The notes beneath the pieces are model-generated. The model made no database searches and had not been told where the DNA came from. It worked only from the letters and a program-made list of their open reading frames with translations. A stretch of 39,161 bases of DNA from an uncultured Bacteroides sp. (GTDB lineage: Bacteria > Bacteroidota > Bacteroidia > Bacteroidales > Bacteroidaceae): NCBI GenBank assembly GCA_959606905.1, contig CAUHML010000029.1:1-39161 (forward strand), written 5' to 3'. Shown here piece after piece: positions 26,341 through 35,067 of this stretch (position 1 is its first letter; each line of letters starts with the position of its first letter). Made by a program: the position numbers and the translations under genes.

Positions 26341-27882
26341 TTATCTATTTCTACTTCGAATTTTAGTATGTTTTACTATTCGTGAAGCATAAAGCAAACA
26401 CTTCCTCCGATACGCTTCTTCCTCCTCATCCGGTCTTCGGCCATCCCAAGGCAGATCAGAGGTTGAGCCTCCTCCACCTGAGGAGATCGGTACAGGCTGG
26501 CCACCGATAAGTGCATCGGCAACGGCAAAAATAAGGTTGCGAACAGATGGTATAGCCAACTGTTCAAGAAGCGTATTCAGCTCTGATTCCAAACTTTCAT
26601 TTGTGTCGGAAAGGGATTTGTTCTCCCGTCTCAGCTGATAAAACTCACCATAATCCGCCAATACATTGCGCTGGGCGGCTTCAACCTGCCGTGCCGCATC
26701 ATTTCTATATAGGGATTCTATCTTGCGAACAATTTCGGTAAACTGCTTGGCGATATGCTGGTTCTGACGTTCGACCCATTTATCCGTACCGAACAAGGGT
26801 ACTTTCTCGGTAATTTGCGGTGGCGTGAAATCAACCTTGTGATTACGGAACGGCTGGACAACCGAACGGGCTTTTGTCGCATCTGCGGTCAGCCGTTCCA
26901 GTTCCAGCTCCTTTGCGTGGAGCTTGTCGGCCTTGTCTTCAAGTTTGGTCTGATACTCAGCAATGAGTTTCTGGATATCCGCTTTCTGCGACTCATACCT
27001 GTCGAGTGTAATCTTGCCGGAAGCCAGTTCCCTTTCCGCCTCTTCAAGTTGCAGCCTATACTTGAAAATCTTTGATTCCAGATTCCGCATCATAGATTGA
27101 AGCCCCTTAACGGCTTTCTCGGCCTGTTTCGCCTCTTTGGTCAGTTTGCGGATATAGTCGCGCTTATTCAGATGCTGCACATTACGCCCATCAATACTGT
27201 CCCCACGTTCAAGTCCGTATTTGCTGCCAACCTCGTCATACAGGGAAGTGTGCATATCTTTCAATATCCGGCCATATTCATAGCGGTCTTTCCCAAACTT
27301 TGCCGACCACATCACACACTCCCGTCCGCTCTTGGGGCGGATACCTACCGGAACAACCAAGGCATGGATATGCGGACTGCTCTCGTCAAGATGTACCTGA
27401 AACCCGACAATGTTTTCCTGTCCGTATCGTTTGGCGCACCAGTCATAGACATCCTTCGCCCAATTCTCGATTTCATCGCAACGGTGCAGATGGCTGTTGT
27501 CCGCACCTTTCTCCAGATTGACGGACTGATTCCCGAAAGCCATTTCAAGCGTCCGGTCATGGTTGCCTCCAAAGACGAATTTCGCACAACAGTTCGGCTG
27601 GATTTTGCTGTTCGACTTGAACGGCTTCCAGTTTAACTCGTCCAACCGTTCCTGCAAACGTACTTCGAGCGGTTTCTCCTGATAACCCAACGGATGAACT
27701 TTCCCGTCAGGACCAATCTCGAAATTCAGTTTCATTCTGGTCTTGTCGTAGTGGTTGGTCGGCTCCTGATTCTTCCTGTCAATCTTGTCATCGTTCCAAC
27801 GTCTTTCGTTCTCATTGGTCTCTGCCGTGCCGAATGACTTTCCGGCTTCGACATGCATGGCTTGTTTTATATCTTTATTCAT
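26341..27882 (-). CDS. mob: MobV-type relaxase (Mob/Pre family)
   Basis: This 513-residue relaxase would nick the element at oriT and pilot the single strand into a recipient. The central motif GFQVHLDESSPHIHALVVPV contains the HxDExxPHxH metal-binding signature of MobV/Pre proteins. The N-terminal IKQAMHVEAG and the block FEIGPDGKVHPLGYQEKP are typical of Bacteroides members. Residues ~265-370 and ~420-460 are coiled coil. The ATG at 27882 (MNKDIKQAMHVE) is preferred over 27978, whose extra 32 codons run back into the oriT-like hairpin region. No coupling protein or secretion genes are present, so transfer would need a helper. Confidence 0.9.
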   Translation of the reverse strand: MNKDIKQAMHVEAGKSFGTAETNENERRWNDDKIDRKNQEPTNHYDKTRMKLNFEIGPDGKVHPLGYQEKPLEVRLQERLDELNWKPFKSNSKIQPNCCAKFVFGGNHDRTLEMAFGNQSVNLEKGADNSHLHRCDEIENWAKDVYDWCAKRYGQENIVGFQVHLDESSPHIHALVVPVGIRPKSGRECVMWSAKFGKDRYEYGRILKDMHTSLYDEVGSKYGLERGDSIDGRNVQHLNKRDYIRKLTKEAKQAEKAVKGLQSMMRNLESKIFKYRLQLEEAERELASGKITLDRYESQKADIQKLIAEYQTKLEDKADKLHAKELELERLTADATKARSVVQPFRNHKVDFTPPQITEKVPLFGTDKWVERQNQHIAKQFTEIVRKIESLYRNDAARQVEAAQRNVLADYGEFYQLRRENKSLSDTNESLESELNTLLEQLAIPSVRNLIFAVADALIGGQPVPISSGGGGSTSDLPWDGRRPDEEEEAYRRKCLLYASRIVKHTKIRSRNR

Positions 27883-27956
27883 ATAGGGTATTCTTTTGAT
27901 AAATGATTGACGTTTGAGCTTGCTCGCTCCGAACCGGATTCTGCCGAATGCCCGAG

Positions 27957-28004
27957 GGACTTTATTGCTGTCAGGCAAAAAGTCCTTATTGTGTTATGGA
28001 CTTT
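27957..28004. other. oriT-like hairpin cluster upstream of the relaxase
   Basis: GGACTTT (27957-27963) pairs with AAAGTCC (27979-27985), and TTGC/GCAA extends the stem inside it around a 6-nt loop (TGTCAG). The same AAAGTCC can pair instead with a second GGACTTT (27998-28004). No U-tract follows on the minus strand, which argues against a simple terminator. Alternative hairpins next to a relaxase gene fit an origin of transfer; the nick site is not identified. Confidence 0.5.
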
Positions 28005-28014
28005 CTTACAAACT

Positions 28015-28031
28015 CCCGAAGCAAGACTTCG
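28015..28031 (-). terminator. Short hairpin after the DUF6371 gene
   Basis: CCGAAG and CTTCGG form a 6-bp stem with a 5-nt loop starting 3 bp after the stop of the minus-strand primase-like gene. It may be a weak terminator or part of the oriT structure beside it. Confidence 0.35.
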
Positions 28032-28033
28032 GA

Positions 28034-29083
28034 TTACTCCACCAATGCCAGATCCAACTCGTCGATGAGTAACTGCAACGCAGGATTACGCTGTATCATC
28101 TTTGCGAGAATCATCTGTGGTGTATCCTCCATCAGCAGGAAGTCGGCAATGTCCAGTCCCTGACGGCGCTGTTCATCGGTCGCCATCTTCTCCAACAGTC
28201 CGGAACAGGTGGCAGATTTACAAACGGATTGCAGCATCTGAACCTTACACCGCCATTCATCCGTGGCCTTGAGGTCGGGGAAGAGAATCACATCACGCCC
28301 TCGTAGCACCTGCATGGCCTCGCTGTTGAAACAGCCGTGCATTCCCCCGGTGGCAAGCCATACCAAATCAGGGATGAACAGTGCTGCAATCAGTGCCGTC
28401 TTCTCGCTTTCTACAATGGCGACAGTCCTTGCCATAGATGAAGCATAGGCCAGCAGATGCTCACCGAACAGGCACTGCCTCATGTGGAAGTCCGGTATCT
28501 TTCTCACCGAATGTACCCAGCTGACCTGATTGAAGGGCTGTTTGACACGGTGTCCGGTCTTTGCATCATAGCCCATAATCTTGCCAGCACGGACATTTCC
28601 GCTGACATCAATCTGCCAGAATACGGTAGCCCCGTTCCACATCTTGGATGTACCCACTTTGTAGAGATTGAACAACCAATCTGTCTTATCCTTGCCTGCA
28701 ACGGTGGTAAGGTATCCGTATAAAGGATTTATGTCATACCTCTGCATGGACTGCTCCACCCAAGCATAGGGAATATAAGAAATCTGAGGTTGGGGTTTGG
28801 GTGATGGCTTTCCTGCCGGTTTTATAACCGTTGGTATAACATTGCCATATCTGTCTTGCCCGGTCAAATTTTCCTTGACAGCGAGGTTGTCATTAAAATA
28901 TTCTTTGGGGGTATAATGATAGCCACAACTGTTGATGTGGTCGCACTTGCCCACATTGTCAGGAAACGAAACCAGCCCTTCCTCGTCAATGTATCGGGTA
29001 AAACAGCCTTTCCTGCCGCATCCGGGACAGACGGTCTTGCTACCCGGCCTGTATTTCTGGAGATGGAATCTGTATTCACTCAT
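28034..29083 (-). CDS. DUF6371-like primase with zinc ribbon and Toprim-like domain
   Basis: This 349-residue protein has an N-terminal cysteine cluster (CPGCGRKGC ... CDHINSCGYH) like the zinc ribbon of primases. The C-terminal half shows Toprim-like signatures: VAIVESEKTALIAAL, WLATGGMHGCF and DVILFPD. It probably makes primers for replication or transfer of the nested element. It follows the DUF3987 gene after a 156-bp repeat-rich gap and precedes the relaxase. Confidence 0.82.
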   Translation of the reverse strand: MSEYRFHLQKYRPGSKTVCPGCGRKGCFTRYIDEEGLVSFPDNVGKCDHINSCGYHYTPKEYFNDNLAVKENLTGQDRYGNVIPTVIKPAGKPSPKPQPQISYIPYAWVEQSMQRYDINPLYGYLTTVAGKDKTDWLFNLYKVGTSKMWNGATVFWQIDVSGNVRAGKIMGYDAKTGHRVKQPFNQVSWVHSVRKIPDFHMRQCLFGEHLLAYASSMARTVAIVESEKTALIAALFIPDLVWLATGGMHGCFNSEAMQVLRGRDVILFPDLKATDEWRCKVQMLQSVCKSATCSGLLEKMATDEQRRQGLDIADFLLMEDTPQMILAKMIQRNPALQLLIDELDLALVE

Positions 29084-29102
29084 AGCTCTGTCTTTTTGAT
29101 TT

Positions 29103-29231
29103 CTGCAAGCCGAAAGGCCATTTGCAGTCTGCAGTCCTTGCAGTTTTGCAGGGATTCTCCGCTTTCAATGCCCCGAAACTGCAAGACTGAAAAAACTGCA
29201 AGCTGCAACAGGGAGTATTTCCTTGCAGTCT
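29103..29231. repeat. TGCA-core repeat cluster (candidate replication origin)
   Basis: About nine copies of a motif close to CTTGCAGT occur in both orientations within 130 bp: around 29103, 29122, 29130, 29138, 29146 (mostly TTGCAG or CTGCAG forms), 29178, 29195 and 29203 (CTGCAA form) and 29222 (TTGCAGTCT). The cluster fills the gap between the primase-like and DUF3987 ATPase genes. Clustered, mixed-orientation short repeats beside replication genes are iteron-like, but no protein binding can be inferred directly. Confidence 0.6.
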
Positions 29232-29239
29232 TTGGTTGG

Positions 29240-30628
29240 TTATTCATTTTCATTCATGGAATATTTGCCGGATTCATACACGATTTTCTCATAATGCCCG
29301 GCCTTGGCTTTCCGAAGAAGCCGGCTGTGACATAGCTCCTTCAGATAGTTCATCACAGTACGCTCGCTGATACCCTGTAGCTCTTTGCCTATGGCAATGG
29401 CCGTCTTTGTATCAAAAGTATCAGGCAGCAACGACAGCAACACCTTCGGTGGCTCTTCACAGGTGTCGTTCGCCATAAAGGAACGGATGCGGACATATGA
29501 ATCCTCGAAATAGTCATTCAGACGTATGGCGGCTTTAACTGATACCGTATCCACAAACTGAAGATGGCTTTCATCGGAAGCATAACGCAGGACTTGGATT
29601 ATCAGAGCCAGCCGTGCCACGTGTACCGGGTGTTTCATCTCCCGGCTGTCCACCTCGACATCATCCTCTATCCGATTGATACGCTCCACTTTCCTGTTCC
29701 ACCAAGAGAAGAAGTATTCCTTGGCCTCCCTGTCCATAGACAGTACACGAGGCATTCTCTCTTCCGCTTCTGTATCATATTCCAAGGCAAACACCTTGTC
29801 CAATATACGCTCCCAGCGTGCAGCGGCCAAAGATGTCATTTCTCCGTCATCGTCCCGGTTTATCCATGGCGATATTTCGGGGGATTTGGGCAATACGAAC
29901 AGGATGCGGTCAAGCAGTCCGTTTTCCTCGAACCCTTTCCTGAGAAGTTCATGCACACGCTTGGTCTGTGTACCCCCGATGATGTTGATACACGGATGTT
30001 CTATATGAACAGGAATAGTATTACTTACCCTTGTCACGTCCAAAGCCCCGCCACTCCATGCGGTAAGCAGCTGTTCTATGAGCTGCCCGTTCGTGTAGCG
30101 GTTGACAGAATTGAACATGCCCATTATCTCGTCCACCAGAATGACCACACTTCTCGGATTGTTATTATGGGTCAGCATAAGCGATTCGGGAGTGAAGTCG
30201 GAAACGATGGTACGTTTCAGAACTGGTTTCCTTCCGTTTTCTCCTGCCGCTTTCCATGCTTCCATTTCTGCTTCATACGCCTTGAACAGGGCATAGTCAT
30301 GTTTTCGGATAGGACGGAATGCCGCCTCCAACGGTGGGGTCTTGCCCAGTCCGGGTCTGCCTATCAGAATGACATACAATGTACCGTTGCTCTGCCAGTC
30401 GCCTTTTATGCGGATGCGGTATGTGCCGCCCAAGGCCGCAGACACAGCCGACAGCATGGACGTTGCGATGAACTCAATCTTGTAGTTCTCGTATTTGGTC
30501 ATATCGAGTATGATTGACTGCACATTCTGGGGAAACACATCCAAGGGGAATCCCGTATCTTCGGTATGCTCCGCTTCCATACGGATTCTGTTACATAGTT
30601 CAAGCCGGGTGTTCTTCATCTCAGCCAT
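29240..30628 (-). CDS. DUF3987 P-loop ATPase (replication helicase-like)
   Basis: This 462-residue protein has the DUF3987 (YfjI-like) layout: FPLDVFPQNVQSIILDMTKYENYKIEF near the start, Walker A GRPGLGKTPP, a Walker B-like VVILVDEIMGMF, and a C-terminal winged-helix-like tail (ISERTVMNYLKELCHSRLLRKA). Such proteins act with primases in mobile-element replication, probably as helicases or loaders. Its start overlaps the end of the HTH gene by 8 bp, showing translational coupling. Confidence 0.87.
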   Translation of the reverse strand: MAEMKNTRLELCNRIRMEAEHTEDTGFPLDVFPQNVQSIILDMTKYENYKIEFIATSMLSAVSAALGGTYRIRIKGDWQSNGTLYVILIGRPGLGKTPPLEAAFRPIRKHDYALFKAYEAEMEAWKAAGENGRKPVLKRTIVSDFTPESLMLTHNNNPRSVVILVDEIMGMFNSVNRYTNGQLIEQLLTAWSGGALDVTRVSNTIPVHIEHPCINIIGGTQTKRVHELLRKGFEENGLLDRILFVLPKSPEISPWINRDDDGEMTSLAAARWERILDKVFALEYDTEAEERMPRVLSMDREAKEYFFSWWNRKVERINRIEDDVEVDSREMKHPVHVARLALIIQVLRYASDESHLQFVDTVSVKAAIRLNDYFEDSYVRIRSFMANDTCEEPPKVLLSLLPDTFDTKTAIAIGKELQGISERTVMNYLKELCHSRLLRKAKAGHYEKIVYESGKYSMNENE

Positions 30629-30974
30629 TTCTCTTCTTGCAATAGGATGTTACACTCTCAGACTTGCCTCCCGTCTGTACACGATGCACATCGGACTTGG
30701 CATACATGTTCTTGTTGCCGACCTTGACGGGGACAAGATAACCGCGCTTCGCCCACAGGTTGAGCGTACCCTCGCACACGTTCAGCAACTCACGGACCTG
30801 CCTTGTGTTCAGCCAGCCCTCTTCCGCTTCACGCTGCATGGCTGCCTTGTGTTCTTCCTGCTGCGCCATGATGGTACGCTGCACGATGGATTCCGCAAAC
30901 ATTTTAAGGTCTGTGGGAGTGACTTCCAGTTTCACGTTCGCTCCCTGTTCGACTAGACTTTCAATCGTAATCAT
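30621..30974 (-). CDS. Helix-turn-helix regulator/excisionase of the nested element
   Basis: In this 117-residue protein a helical N-terminus (EVTPTDLKMFAESIVQRTIMAQQEEH) precedes a MerR-like/HTH_17 domain (EGWLNTRQVRELLNVCEGTLNLWAKRGYLVPVKVGNKNMYAKSDVHRV). It may act as excision factor or as regulator of the replication genes. The ATG at 30974 is chosen because the upstream open frame (to 31277) runs across the promoter and into the next gene and has no domain. It overlaps the DUF3987 gene by 8 bp. Confidence 0.83.
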   Translation of the reverse strand: MITIESLVEQGANVKLEVTPTDLKMFAESIVQRTIMAQQEEHKAAMQREAEEGWLNTRQVRELLNVCEGTLNLWAKRGYLVPVKVGNKNMYAKSDVHRVQTGGKSESVTSYCKKRNG

Positions 30975-31054
30975 AACTATCAGCTTTTGAAGTTTTTGAC
31001 GACCATCTTCAAAAGTTCCCTGATGCCCCGCTTCCGATGGCTTATAAAAGAGAA

Positions 31055-31120
31055 GCACCGTCGACCCTCGGGAAAAGGATTGACGGTGCAAAGGTATATC
31101 GGAATTGAAAGTGGTTGAAA
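31055..31120 (-). promoter_or_regulatory. Promoter and 5' hairpin of the nested replication operon
   Basis: On the minus strand a -7 box TACCTTTG (31089-31096) is preceded at 20 bp by TTTC (31117-31120). The predicted transcript begins at an 8-bp perfect stem, GCACCGTC (31055-31062) with GACGGTGC (31082-31089), followed by a T-rich stretch. The stem overlaps the -7 box, so it could be an operator or an early attenuator for the HTH-DUF3987-primase-mob operon. Confidence 0.5.
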
Positions 31121-31185
31121 GAATATAAGTTGGCATATTTGTCATGACAGAAAAGACAATTCTGACAACTCCAAACAACCTTATT

Positions 31186-32337
31186 TTACCCAGTTTCACC
31201 TGATTCGTCCGGGTTGGGAAGAGTTTCCATAAGGTCGGTTTTGAGTTCGTCCAGCAGGGTCTGGCAAATGTCGCCATTAATCATCACGCACATTTTGTTC
31301 ACTCCGTCTTTTGCGACGTGTTGCGTTGTCGTCAGCGTGTGGATGGCCTGCCGATAGGAGCTTTCGCTTTTTATACCGCCCATGTCTTCAAACTGACAGG
31401 TAAGAGCTGCTGCAAATTCTTTTGCGCTACCCATGTTGGTTAACAGCCCAAGCTCATTCAGGGCATAATAGGTCAGAGCCTGCTCTGTTGCCGTATCATA
31501 TTTGGAGATGAATTTCTGGATAACTCCGATAACAGCATCTTTGTCGTTACAATCAAGATAATCTACAAGTGGCTGTACTTTCGCTTTCCGGCGTCCGCGT
31601 GTTTTTTGCGCATCATCAACAGTCTGGGTATTGTCAGATGTTTGCCCTGTTCCTGTATTATGTCCTTCCTCTGTTCCGCTGTCCATTTCCTCTGTCACGG
31701 ACTGTAACGCCCACTCTCCGACATCGCCCTTTTCAATGGCTTCGTTCATGGAAAAGTACCTGTCCCAGTCGGTCTGGGTACGGAAACCGCTCTTGATGGA
31801 CACATCTATAATCTGTCTGATGACAAAAGAACAGCTCATTTTGTCCGCCTTGTCTGCTTTCGGGTTCTTCATCTGCCTGTCTACCATGCCGACCATTGCC
31901 TCGAAGCTCTTGCCGTAATACAGCCAGCTCAACACAAGCGGTGCCGACAGGGTTATACCCGGATCTTTGGACTTGCCGCTAAAAAAGGATTTCATTCTGC
32001 CCCAAAGTGTGGTAGGAGGTGTATCAGGCAGAGGGGAACTCTCTTCCCTCTGTTTCCTGTACAGCTCAACTATCTGTCCGGGCACTGCATTCTCCTTGAA
32101 CTGCAGGTCTATATTTGCAAAATTCTCCGCACTGTCATCGTTCCAGCACAGTTCCCATTCAGTTTTGATTTTGGGCAGTTGTCTGAATATGGCCCGGCAG
32201 ATGGCAAGGTACTGCTTCTCGTCACCGTTTGTCATCAGACGTGCGAAACGGACGTATTCCTCCCTGTGCGTGTTCTTCCACCGGAGAATGTCCTCCTTGA
32301 ACTGTTCGTAGGTCAGTTGTTGTTCATCCATATTCAT
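31186..32337 (-). CDS. Conserved accessory protein of mobilizable elements, DUF6043-like
   Basis: This 383-residue cytoplasmic protein has no catalytic motif I could recognise. Residues 1-110 are helical, ~110-205 include LWGRMKSFFSGKSKDPGITLSAPLVLSWLYYGKSFEAM, a low-complexity acidic linker follows (~215-245), and the C-terminal third is helical. The general form recalls DUF6043 proteins seen beside integrases in Bacteroides elements, but that name is from memory and tentative. It lies 53 bp after the second recombinase, in the same direction. Confidence 0.7.
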   Translation of the reverse strand: MNMDEQQLTYEQFKEDILRWKNTHREEYVRFARLMTNGDEKQYLAICRAIFRQLPKIKTEWELCWNDDSAENFANIDLQFKENAVPGQIVELYRKQREESSPLPDTPPTTLWGRMKSFFSGKSKDPGITLSAPLVLSWLYYGKSFEAMVGMVDRQMKNPKADKADKMSCSFVIRQIIDVSIKSGFRTQTDWDRYFSMNEAIEKGDVGEWALQSVTEEMDSGTEEGHNTGTGQTSDNTQTVDDAQKTRGRRKAKVQPLVDYLDCNDKDAVIGVIQKFISKYDTATEQALTYYALNELGLLTNMGSAKEFAAALTCQFEDMGGIKSESSYRQAIHTLTTTQHVAKDGVNKMCVMINGDICQTLLDELKTDLMETLPNPDESGETG

Positions 32338-32390
32338 GCTGTATTATCGGGTTAAATATAAAAGGGGATAGAAATGAGGAAACGGCCAAA

Positions 32391-33722
32391 TCAATCCAAC
32401 AGGTTGACCAGTTCCTTCTTCATCTCGTCGTCAATCTTGCGGTATCGGGCGAAAGCGCGGCTACCTTCGGAATGTCCCGACATGGAGGCAATCAGGTTCG
32501 GGTCTTTGACCTGTTTGTAGAGGTTGCCTATAAAGGTCTTCCGTGCCGTGTGGGTGGTTGCCACTTCATATAAAGGTCTTGCCACATCCTCACGTGTCTT
32601 CGGGTCGAGGACTCTGACCATGCGGTCGATGCCCACATACTTGAGGATTTCCTTTATCTTCTTGTTGTAACCGAAATGCGAGAACCTTGGAAGCAGCGCA
32701 TCTTCCAGTTCCTTGTAACGTTCTAATATATCCAATGCTTTCTGGTTGAGCGGTACCCGTACCGTGCCCGCGTGTTCCAGTTTGGTCTTCTGCGGAATGT
32801 ACTCCACACAGCCGTCAACGATGTTCGCCTTGGTCAACTTGTTCAAATCGCTAACACGACAACCGATAAGGCACTGGAACATAAATATGTCACGATAGAC
32901 CGGATAGGTGGCACCCATTCCGCTCAAATCGGCATAATACACCTTGTCTCTCTCTTCAAGGGTAAGGTAGAACGGGTCGCCATACATGGGTTGTGTAATC
33001 TGGTACTGGTCAAACGGATTGTTCCTTGTCAGTCCGCGCTTGATGCACCACTTGATGACGGTACGGATGCGGTAGAGGCTTCCTGACATGCTGTTCTCGG
33101 AACGTTGTTGGGTCACATCACGAGGCAATTCGTCTTTATAGAATACAGGGTACATTTCCACGTACCTATACTCCTCCTGCATCCAGAACTTGAAGTCACG
33201 GATGTCGTCAGCGGTAATGGAATCAATGCAAAGGTGAAATCCTCGCTGGTGCATGACTTCATGGCGGAAACGCTCGTAGCGCAGCACCTTTTTCAGATTG
33301 TCACGGTGGTGTTTCCAACTTTCATCGGCAAGAGGTGTTTCGTCCATGTATTTCTTAATCTGGAACGACAGCAGGTATTCGTCTGCCTTGTTGCCGCCCC
33401 TCGCGTTGATGTTGGGATGGTGGTATTCCTCTATCAGCCCCTTGAGCCAGTTGCCGTCCACACCGCGGTGGTATTCCTTGGTGATAAGGTGCGTAATCTG
33501 CTGGATGTCCCGGTCGAAGTTCATCCGCTTTTCCTCCGAGACCAATGCCACACGGGGCTTGTAGCCCTGTTTCTCCGCGCTCCAGTGGTTGGGGTTGATG
33601 GAAAGCTCGCTTGCCGCCTTGATGTCCACTCCGCCGATGTCCCGGACACGGAAATAGACACGTGCCAGATTCGTCACGTTGTTCTTGGCCGATGTTTTTC
33701 TGATGAATGCCGTCACTTTCAT
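32391..33722 (-). CDS. Tyrosine recombinase, second of a tandem pair
   Basis: This 443-residue integrase has an arm-binding N-terminus (MKVTAFIRKTSAKNNVTNLARVYFRV), a core-binding domain (~100-210) and a catalytic domain. The catalytic set is complete by eye: Arg I in GCRVSDL, Lys in QKTK, HxxR in HTARKTF, H in SGH, and Y in FARYRKI. It starts 13 bp after the neighbouring recombinase and is clearly its paralogue (shared HTARKTF[IV]GNLYKQV and DPNLIAS[ML]SGH). The two may act together or on different sites. Confidence 0.9.
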   Translation of the reverse strand: MKVTAFIRKTSAKNNVTNLARVYFRVRDIGGVDIKAASELSINPNHWSAEKQGYKPRVALVSEEKRMNFDRDIQQITHLITKEYHRGVDGNWLKGLIEEYHHPNINARGGNKADEYLLSFQIKKYMDETPLADESWKHHRDNLKKVLRYERFRHEVMHQRGFHLCIDSITADDIRDFKFWMQEEYRYVEMYPVFYKDELPRDVTQQRSENSMSGSLYRIRTVIKWCIKRGLTRNNPFDQYQITQPMYGDPFYLTLEERDKVYYADLSGMGATYPVYRDIFMFQCLIGCRVSDLNKLTKANIVDGCVEYIPQKTKLEHAGTVRVPLNQKALDILERYKELEDALLPRFSHFGYNKKIKEILKYVGIDRMVRVLDPKTREDVARPLYEVATTHTARKTFIGNLYKQVKDPNLIASMSGHSEGSRAFARYRKIDDEMKKELVNLLD

Positions 33723-33735
33723 ATATATGTCCTCC

Positions 33736-35034
33736 TTAGTTTATCATCTCTACCATTTTGCGTTTCATGTCATCATCAATCGTTCGATAACGTCTGAACG
33801 CCCTGCTTCCCTCCACGTGTCCCGATAGGGAAGCTATCAGGTTCGGGTCGGGAACTTGTTTGTACAGATTGCCTACGAATGTCTTGCGTGCCGTATGGCT
33901 GCTGGCCACCTCGTACAAAGGTCTCTGCACGGTGTTGTAGCCGTGCGTGTCAAGGATGGTCACCATCCGGTCTATGCCGCAATGTTTCAGCAGTTCCCGT
34001 ATACTCAAGTTATAGGTATGCACCGTTTTGAACGGAAGCAGCCTGTCTGCATTCTTATCGTAGTGTTCCAGTATCTTCAATGCTTTCTCGTGCAGGGGTA
34101 CTCTGACGGTCTTCGCCTGACACTTCTTCGTCTTCTGCGGCATATACTCTAGGAAACCGTCCTTGATGTTGTCCCTTGTCAGCCGGTAAAGGTCTCCGAC
34201 ACGGCAGCCTACATAACAGTGGAACACGAATATGTCCCGGATGATGGACAACTTCGGGCAGTCACTCAAGTCTGCATTATAAAGAATATTCCTCTCTTCG
34301 GATGTAAGGTAGAAGGGATCACCGTAGGTCGGCTCCTTGCAGCCGTAGAGCGCATAGACCTCGTTGTCGGAATACTTCATCTTCTTGCACCAGTGCAGAA
34401 AGGTACAGAAGAGGTTCATGATGTTGATGACGGTAGTGCCTGAAAGCGGCTTGGGCTTGCGTTTGACAAGCAGGCGTGAGGCATAGAAGCCGGGATGCTC
34501 CTGTTGCAACAGATGTTCATTTACGACATAATCCCGGAAATCGTTCATCTGTTCCAGTGTGACCGTCTCCACAAAGAGCATGAAGTCTGTGTTACCCAAT
34601 ATCTCCCTTTGATAGTCATGGTAACGTGACATCTTGCGCTCGAAACGGATGATATGCTCCTTCGTCCTGTCCGCACCGTCAAACTTTACTAGATATTCAT
34701 GGATGCGGCGGAGCAAGTTCGGATGGTTGCGTTCGAAGGCGCGGGCAGGGTACAGCACATCCTCGATGGCCTGTTTCAGCCATTTGCTGTCTGCCTTGTC
34801 CGAGAAGGTCTTTTCAACATGCTCGATGATGGCCGCAATCTGTCTGGGCAGCCGTTTCTGCTCGGTGGCAGGAACAGCTGCAGTGCGCTTGTAACTGAGG
34901 GTATCGGAATCCCAATACTTGTCATATACGGCAAGGGGAGAGACGACCTTTATATCCACGTTCTTCTCCCTGACCCGGAAACAGATGTTCGAGGTCGAGG
35001 AATCGCTCTTTTTCAGATATACGGAAACTTTCAT
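33736..35034 (-). CDS. Tyrosine recombinase, first of a tandem pair
   Basis: This 432-residue integrase has a complete catalytic set: Arg I in GCRVGDL, Lys in QKTKK, HTARKTF, SGH, and Y in FRRYRTI. The ATG at 35034 (MKVSVYLKKSDSS) aligns with the start of the downstream paralogue and lies after a -7 box, so it is preferred over 35070. It is the first gene of the nested element's operon and may have mediated its insertion. Confidence 0.9.
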   Translation of the reverse strand: MKVSVYLKKSDSSTSNICFRVREKNVDIKVVSPLAVYDKYWDSDTLSYKRTAAVPATEQKRLPRQIAAIIEHVEKTFSDKADSKWLKQAIEDVLYPARAFERNHPNLLRRIHEYLVKFDGADRTKEHIIRFERKMSRYHDYQREILGNTDFMLFVETVTLEQMNDFRDYVVNEHLLQQEHPGFYASRLLVKRKPKPLSGTTVINIMNLFCTFLHWCKKMKYSDNEVYALYGCKEPTYGDPFYLTSEERNILYNADLSDCPKLSIIRDIFVFHCYVGCRVGDLYRLTRDNIKDGFLEYMPQKTKKCQAKTVRVPLHEKALKILEHYDKNADRLLPFKTVHTYNLSIRELLKHCGIDRMVTILDTHGYNTVQRPLYEVASSHTARKTFVGNLYKQVPDPNLIASLSGHVEGSRAFRRYRTIDDDMKRKMVEMIN

Positions 35035-35059
35035 CGGCAGTGTTTTTTGAATTACTCTG

Positions 35060-35067
35060 CAAAGGTA
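35060..35067 (-). promoter_or_regulatory. -7 box for the tandem recombinase operon
   Basis: The minus-strand reading TACCTTTG is a perfect TAnnTTTG match, 25 bp before the chosen start codon of the first recombinase. It supports that start, since an upstream ATG at 35070 would lie before the promoter box. No -33 box is clear. Confidence 0.5.

Noticed and set aside
29564..30517. A 317-residue open frame opposite the DUF3987 gene
   Set aside because: It is antisense to a gene with clear Walker motifs, and its translation has the cysteine/histidine-rich look of a shadow frame.
30975..31277. Upstream extension of the nested-element HTH protein
   Set aside because: The extension crosses the promoter and overlaps the neighbouring gene's end. 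The internal ATG at 30974 gives a normal domain protein.
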